A stretch of 64,000 bases of DNA from an uncultured Draconibacterium sp. Its GTDB lineage: Bacteria; Bacteroidota; Bacteroidia; Bacteroidales; Prolixibacteraceae. Shown here one piece after another: positions 59,888-64,000 of the stretch. The notes under the pieces are model-generated. The model was not told where the DNA came from and did no database searches. It worked only from the letters and a program-made list of their open reading frames with translations. Numbering within the stretch: position 1 is the first letter of the stretch; each line of letters starts with the position of its first letter. The stretch spans positions 620,001-684,000 of the forward strand of contig NZ_OY781365.1 in assembly GCF_963676815.1 (NCBI RefSeq), in the 5' to 3' direction. Made by a program: the position numbers and the translations under genes.

Positions 59888-62800
59888 TTATTTCGTTTTT
59901 TCTTCAATCCAGTTTTTGGCATTTACAAAAGCCTGAATCCAAGGTGCAACTTCATCTGCTTTACGATCGGCAGGGTAATTTGGCCACAAGTGCGGTTTGA
60001 AAGCACGCTCCAGGTGAGGCATCATTACCAGGTGACGGCCATTATCAGAACAAAGCGATGCCGCGTTAAAATGTGATCCGTTTGGATTACCCGGATAACC
60101 TTCGTTGCTGTATTTCATCGGAATATTGTACTGATCTTCGTTAAACGGCAGATAGAATTTGCCTTCGCCGTGTGCCACCCAGATTCCCAATTTCATACCG
60201 GCCATATTCTCCAACATCACCGATTTGTTATCCTGAATATCAACATTCAGGAACGACGATTCGAATTTGCCCGATTCGTTGTGCAACATTTTTGGCTGAA
60301 TACTGTGCTCAGGATAAACAACTCCCAACTCCACCATTACCTGGCAACCGTTACAAACTCCTAAACTCAGTGTGTCTTCACGTTGGTAGAATTTCTCCAG
60401 TGCCAAGCGTGCTTTCTCGTTGAATTTAAAAGCTCCGGCCCAGCCTTTTGCCGACCCCAATACATCGGAGTTCGAGAAACCACCAACGAAAACGATCATG
60501 TTAACGTCTTCCAGTGTCTCGCGTCCTGCAATCAGGTCAGTCATGTGAACGTCTTTCACATCCATTCCAGCCAGGTACATGGCGTAGGCCATTTCGCGGT
60601 CGCCGTTTACACCTTTCTCTCGAATAATTGCAGCTTTAACACCCGATGCTGTGCGACGTTTCAGGTCGATACCCAAATCGGCAGCTTTTCCTGTGAAATC
60701 TTTAAAGTCGAATTTTAAAGCCTGGTTTTTATAATTCTGGTAACGTTCTAACGCTTTTTCTTCTCCACTTTGTTTACGGTCTAACAAATACGAAGTTTTA
60801 AACCACAGATCGCGCAATGTATTAATATCAAAGTCGGCTTCAACCGTGCGGTTCATCACTCTCACTTTACGGTAAGGAACTGGGAAACCTAACGACAGGA
60901 AGTCAACGCCGGCTTCGGTCAGTTGCTTTTTCACCTCATCGTTATCAGCACACTGAATAACAATTCCAGGATTCTCAGCCAACAATATTTTTGCCAGGTC
61001 TTCCTCTTCAAAAGCAGTAACATCTATCTTCATTCCGCCTTTTACATTGGCGAAACACATTTCAAGCAGCGTAGTAATCAAACCTCCTGAAGCCACATCG
61101 TGACCGGCAAGGATAAGTTCTTGTTCGATAAGATCCTGAACTTTATTAAATGCCGTTACAAATTTGGCGGGATCGGCTACTGTTGGAGCAACTTTCCCTA
61201 ATTTATTGATCGACTGTGCAAAAGCACTTCCACCCAATGCTCGTTCCATAAACGACAAATCGATATACAAAATCTCTTTGCTTTCGTCGTTCACCAATAC
61301 CGGCTCAACAACCTTTTTCACATCAGTAACTTCGCCCGACGATGAAATGATTACCGTTCCCGGAGCCAATACTACATCATCTTTGTATTTTTGTGTCATC
61401 GACATAGAGTCTTTACCTGTCGGGATATTGATTCCCAAAGCACAGGCAAAGTCGCTGGCTGCTTTTACGGCGTTGTAAATGCGGGCATTTTCTCCCGGAT
61501 TTTTTGCAGGCCACATCCAGTTGGCACTCAACGAAACACTTTTTATTTTATCAGGCATTGGCGCCCAGATAATATTTGTAAGCGATTCGGCAATTGAAAG
61601 TACCGAACCTTTTTCGGCATCAACCAAAGCTGCTACCGGTGCATTACCTATTGCTGTTGCAAATCCGGCTTTTCCCTGGTAGTCGAGTGTAATTACACCG
61701 CAGTTATTCAATGGCAATTGCAATTCGCCGGCACACTGCTGTTTGGCAATTCGTCCGGTTACCGAGCGGTCAACCTTGTTCGTTAACCAGTCTTTACTCG
61801 CCACCGATTCCAGTTGAATGGTTTGCTCAACCAAGTCGTATATTTCTTCCCAGTTGTATTCTAATTCGTCAAATTCAGGGACGATGGTTTCATCTTCCAT
61901 GATTGTTTTCGGAGGATTTCCGAACATGTATCCCAATTGCCAGTCGATTGATTTTTCGCCGGTTGTTGAGTTCTCGAAAGTAAACTGCATGTCGCCGGTA
62001 GTTTCACCAATTTCGTAAATCGGTGCACGTTCACGTTCTGCAATTTTACGAAGCAGTTCAACATGTTCCGGTTTCATAACAAGTCCCATTCTCTCCTGCG
62101 ACTCGTTACCAATAATTTCTTTTTGCGAAAGTGTTGGATCGCCAACAGGTAATTTCGATGTATCAATTTTTCCACCTGTAGTTTCAACCAATTCCGACAA
62201 ACAGTTCAAGTGACCGCCAGCACCGTGGTCGTGAATTGAAACGATTGGATTATCATCTGCCTCACTCAATGCACGGATAGCGTTATAAGCTCTTTTCTGC
62301 ATCTCGGGGTTGGCTCGCTGCACAGCATTTAACTCAATGGCATTCTCAAACTCACCGGTTGCTACCGACGAAACAGCGCCACCGCCCATTCCAATACGGT
62401 AGTTATCTCCACCAAGCAATACCACTTTATCGCCTTTTTCAGGATCGTCTTTCAGGCTGTCTTTTTTATTACCAAAACCGATACCTCCGGCAAGCATAAT
62501 TACTTTGTCGTAACCATTTTTTACAAAGTTTTCGAAATGCTCGAATGTAAGCAATGAACCGGTAATTAACGGCTGGCCAAACTTGTTACCAAAATCGCTG
62601 GCACCGTTTGATGCTTTAATTAGAATTTCTTCAGGAGTTTGATACAACCATTCACGTTCTTCGGTTGCCTGTTCCCACGAGCGTTGTGCTTCAGTACGTG
62701 GATACGATGTCATATAAACCGCTGTTCCGGCAATTGGCAAAGCTCCTTTCCCTCCTGCAATACGGTCGCGAATCTCACCTCCTGTTCCTGTTGCTGCACC

Positions 62801-63577
62801 GTTAAACGGCTCAACTGTTGTGGGAAAGTTATGTGTTTCGGCCTTTAACGAAAGAACCGTTTCAATATCTTTTACTTCGAAAAAGTCGGGTTTATCTTGA
62901 GTTTTCGGAGCAAACTGCTCAACAACCGGTCCTTGAACAAAGGAACAGTTGTCTTTGTATGCCGAAACAATTTTATTCGGATTTTCCTTCGATGTCTTTT
63001 TAATCATCTGGAATAACGACGATTCCATTTCTTTTCCATCGATAATGAAGGTTCCGTTAAATATTTTGTGGCGACAGTGCTCCGAATTCACTTGCGCGAA
63101 TCCATAAACTTCTCCATCGGTAAGCGGGCGTCCCATTTCTTTCGACACCGAATTCAGGTATTGAATCTCGTCGTCGCTTAAAGCCAACCCTTCCTGTTCG
63201 TTGTACGCTGCAATATCTTCAATATTCAAAATCGGATCGGGTTCTTTATCGATCGCAAAAATCTGCTGATCAAGCCCTTTGTAAATAGCCTGAAGCATTG
63301 GATCGAACTTTGCTTTTTCGTTTTCTACCTCGAAAAATTCCTCCATGCGGCGGATGCCTTCAATGCCCATATTCTGGGTAATTTCAACGGCGTTGGTACT
63401 CCACGGTGTAAGCATTTCCTTACGCGGGCCAACAAACCAGCCATCCATTTGCTGAGGTTTCAAACTTTCGGCTCCGGAAAATAGCCATACCAATTTTTCG
63501 GTATTTTCGTCGCCCAAGGGCTGTGCAGAATAAACTGCGATAATACTGTTACTTTGAGTTTTAAAGAATTGGATCAT
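59888..63577 (-). CDS. purL: Phosphoribosylformylglycinamidine synthase, large single-chain type
   Basis: A 1229-residue enzyme of purine synthesis (FGAR to FGAM with glutamine and ATP) from the ATG at 63577 (MIQFFKTQSNSIIAVYSAQP). Domain order: N-terminal PurS-like (about 1-150), two AIRS-type halves with ATP sites (SEHCRHKIFNGTF, AETHNFPTTVEPFNGAATGTG, DHGAGGHLNCLSELVE, NAPVAALVDAEKGS, AGHDVASGGLITTLLEMCF), and a C-terminal glutamine amidotransferase with nucleophile Cys in SLGVCNGCQVMVELG and His in WVAHGEGKF. All parts are present and intact. The longer frame to 63625 is less likely. Most Bacteroidota have this fused form rather than PurLQS. Confidence 0.96.
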   Translation of the reverse strand: MIQFFKTQSNSIIAVYSAQPLGDENTEKLVWLFSGAESLKPQQMDGWFVGPRKEMLTPWSTNAVEITQNMGIEGIRRMEEFFEVENEKAKFDPMLQAIYKGLDQQIFAIDKEPDPILNIEDIAAYNEQEGLALSDDEIQYLNSVSKEMGRPLTDGEVYGFAQVNSEHCRHKIFNGTFIIDGKEMESSLFQMIKKTSKENPNKIVSAYKDNCSFVQGPVVEQFAPKTQDKPDFFEVKDIETVLSLKAETHNFPTTVEPFNGAATGTGGEIRDRIAGGKGALPIAGTAVYMTSYPRTEAQRSWEQATEEREWLYQTPEEILIKASNGASDFGNKFGQPLITGSLLTFEHFENFVKNGYDKVIMLAGGIGFGNKKDSLKDDPEKGDKVVLLGGDNYRIGMGGGAVSSVATGEFENAIELNAVQRANPEMQKRAYNAIRALSEADDNPIVSIHDHGAGGHLNCLSELVETTGGKIDTSKLPVGDPTLSQKEIIGNESQERMGLVMKPEHVELLRKIAERERAPIYEIGETTGDMQFTFENSTTGEKSIDWQLGYMFGNPPKTIMEDETIVPEFDELEYNWEEIYDLVEQTIQLESVASKDWLTNKVDRSVTGRIAKQQCAGELQLPLNNCGVITLDYQGKAGFATAIGNAPVAALVDAEKGSVLSIAESLTNIIWAPMPDKIKSVSLSANWMWPAKNPGENARIYNAVKAASDFACALGINIPTGKDSMSMTQKYKDDVVLAPGTVIISSSGEVTDVKKVVEPVLVNDESKEILYIDLSFMERALGGSAFAQSINKLGKVAPTVADPAKFVTAFNKVQDLIEQELILAGHDVASGGLITTLLEMCFANVKGGMKIDVTAFEEEDLAKILLAENPGIVIQCADNDEVKKQLTEAGVDFLSLGFPVPYRKVRVMNRTVEADFDINTLRDLWFKTSYLLDRKQSGEEKALERYQNYKNQALKFDFKDFTGKAADLGIDLKRRTASGVKAAIIREKGVNGDREMAYAMYLAGMDVKDVHMTDLIAGRETLEDVNMIVFVGGFSNSDVLGSAKGWAGAFKFNEKARLALEKFYQREDTLSLGVCNGCQVMVELGVVYPEHSIQPKMLHNESGKFESSFLNVDIQDNKSVMLENMAGMKLGIWVAHGEGKFYLPFNEDQYNIPMKYSNEGYPGNPNGSHFNAASLCSDNGRHLVMMPHLERAFKPHLWPNYPADRKADEVAPWIQAFVNAKNWIEEKTK

Positions 63578-63761
63578 TTTGCAGCGAAATATTAATTTAA
63601 GAACATGTTGTAAAACACGCTGCAAAGATAAAAAATATTAATTGGCATGTTGGTTAAGTTTCAACAATAAGACAACAGTTTTTTAACACCAAAAACGTTA
63701 AATAGGATTAAAACACAATAGATTTCATTTTTTCTGGTTTTCTTTAGGCAAAATTAAGTAC

Positions 63762-64000
63762 ATGAGAGCTTTATTATTTATTATTGCTTTAGTCATTTTG
63801 GTGTCGTGCAGCTCGCAACGAAATCTGCAAAAAACATATATTGGAAAACCTTTGTCGTCCTTAGAATCGGAATTGGGTAAACCACAAACTGTTTTTGAAA
63901 AAGAAAGTGGCGACATTTATATTTTTGAAAAAGTGGAATTTCTGGAAAGCACTGAAATCAGCCAGCACAAACTTGCTCTTGATCCAATGGTTACGCCTAA
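63762..64000 (+). CDS. Small lipoprotein, 5' part, cut by the window end
   Basis: The first 79 codons of a lipoprotein. Signal peptide MRALLFIIALVILVSC puts the lipid Cys at residue 16. The mature start SSQRNLQKTYIGKPLSSLES with a following GKPQTVFEKE resembles small outer-membrane lipoproteins of the SmpA/OmlA-like fold (IGKPxxxLxxxLGKP), but the evidence is thin. Whether the gene is complete beyond 64000 cannot be seen. Confidence 0.7.
   Translation, partial: MRALLFIIALVILVSCSSQRNLQKTYIGKPLSSLESELGKPQTVFEKESGDIYIFEKVEFLESTEISQHKLALDPMVTP

Overview
The window reads as one contiguous piece of a Bacteroidota chromosome, most like marine or sediment Marinilabiliales/Prolixibacteraceae. The support is SusC/SusD outer-membrane pairs, a type IX secretion (T9SS) sorting domain, a DUF4249/TonB-receptor pair, OmpA with thrombospondin type 3 repeats, TAnnTTTG promoter boxes, weak Shine-Dalgarno sequences and moderate-to-low GC. 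I see no rRNA, tRNA, CRISPR, phage or transposase gene. Part of an EEP-family hydrolase lies at the left edge and part of a small lipoprotein gene at the right edge. Layout: 0.5-10.9 kb is a catabolic cluster. On the minus strand it runs KamA-family radical SAM aminomutase, CoA-transferase subunits A and B of the PcaI/PcaJ type, a beta-amino-acid-type class III aminotransferase, a PcaF-type thiolase, an ALDH7 aldehyde dehydrogenase and a saccharopine dehydrogenase. A second saccharopine dehydrogenase is divergent. Read together, these genes suggest a lysine-degrading route that ends in 3-oxoadipyl-CoA and then succinyl-CoA plus acetyl-CoA. My preferred reading is saccharopine to 2-aminoadipate semialdehyde to 2-aminoadipate to 3-aminoadipate (by the aminomutase) to 3-oxoadipate. 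The aminomutase appears to lack the two aspartates that bind the lysine side chain in lysine 2,3-aminomutase, which favours an aminoadipate substrate. The alternative is a beta-lysine route. I regard this as the most interesting system in the window. 10.9-17.8 kb holds mixed genes: a cupin lipoprotein, sialate O-acetylesterase, AI-2E transporter, AhpD-like protein, PepD, a small secreted protein and a nitroreductase. 17.9-23.1 kb is a polyamine block: arginine decarboxylase, agmatinase, carboxynorspermidine dehydrogenase and carboxynorspermidine decarboxylase (TTG start). 23.1-28.5 kb holds a GH29 fucosidase, a probable structured RNA of about 0.5 kb, kdsA, a Tat-exported Dabb protein, seven 42-bp tandem repeats each containing a terminator-like palindrome, and an SpmA/SpmB fusion. 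28.6-39.2 kb is a glycan-uptake locus with one SusC and two paralogous SusD lipoproteins separated by an intrinsic terminator, followed on the other strand by a membrane protein and a GH92 mannosidase. 39.4-43.6 kb is a unsaturated-uronate module (DUF4861, KduD, KduI) with a divergent LacI-family regulator and a palindromic operator. 43.7-48.5 kb has a T9SS cargo protein and a TonB receptor/DUF4249 pair. 48.5-63.6 kb is mostly housekeeping: YbbR, coaE, TerB/DnaJ protein, MOSC, argS, OmpA, exonuclease, DUF5606, TonB receptor, ECF sigma factor, DJ-1 and purL. Many genes end at clear hairpin-plus-T-run terminators, several of them bidirectional.
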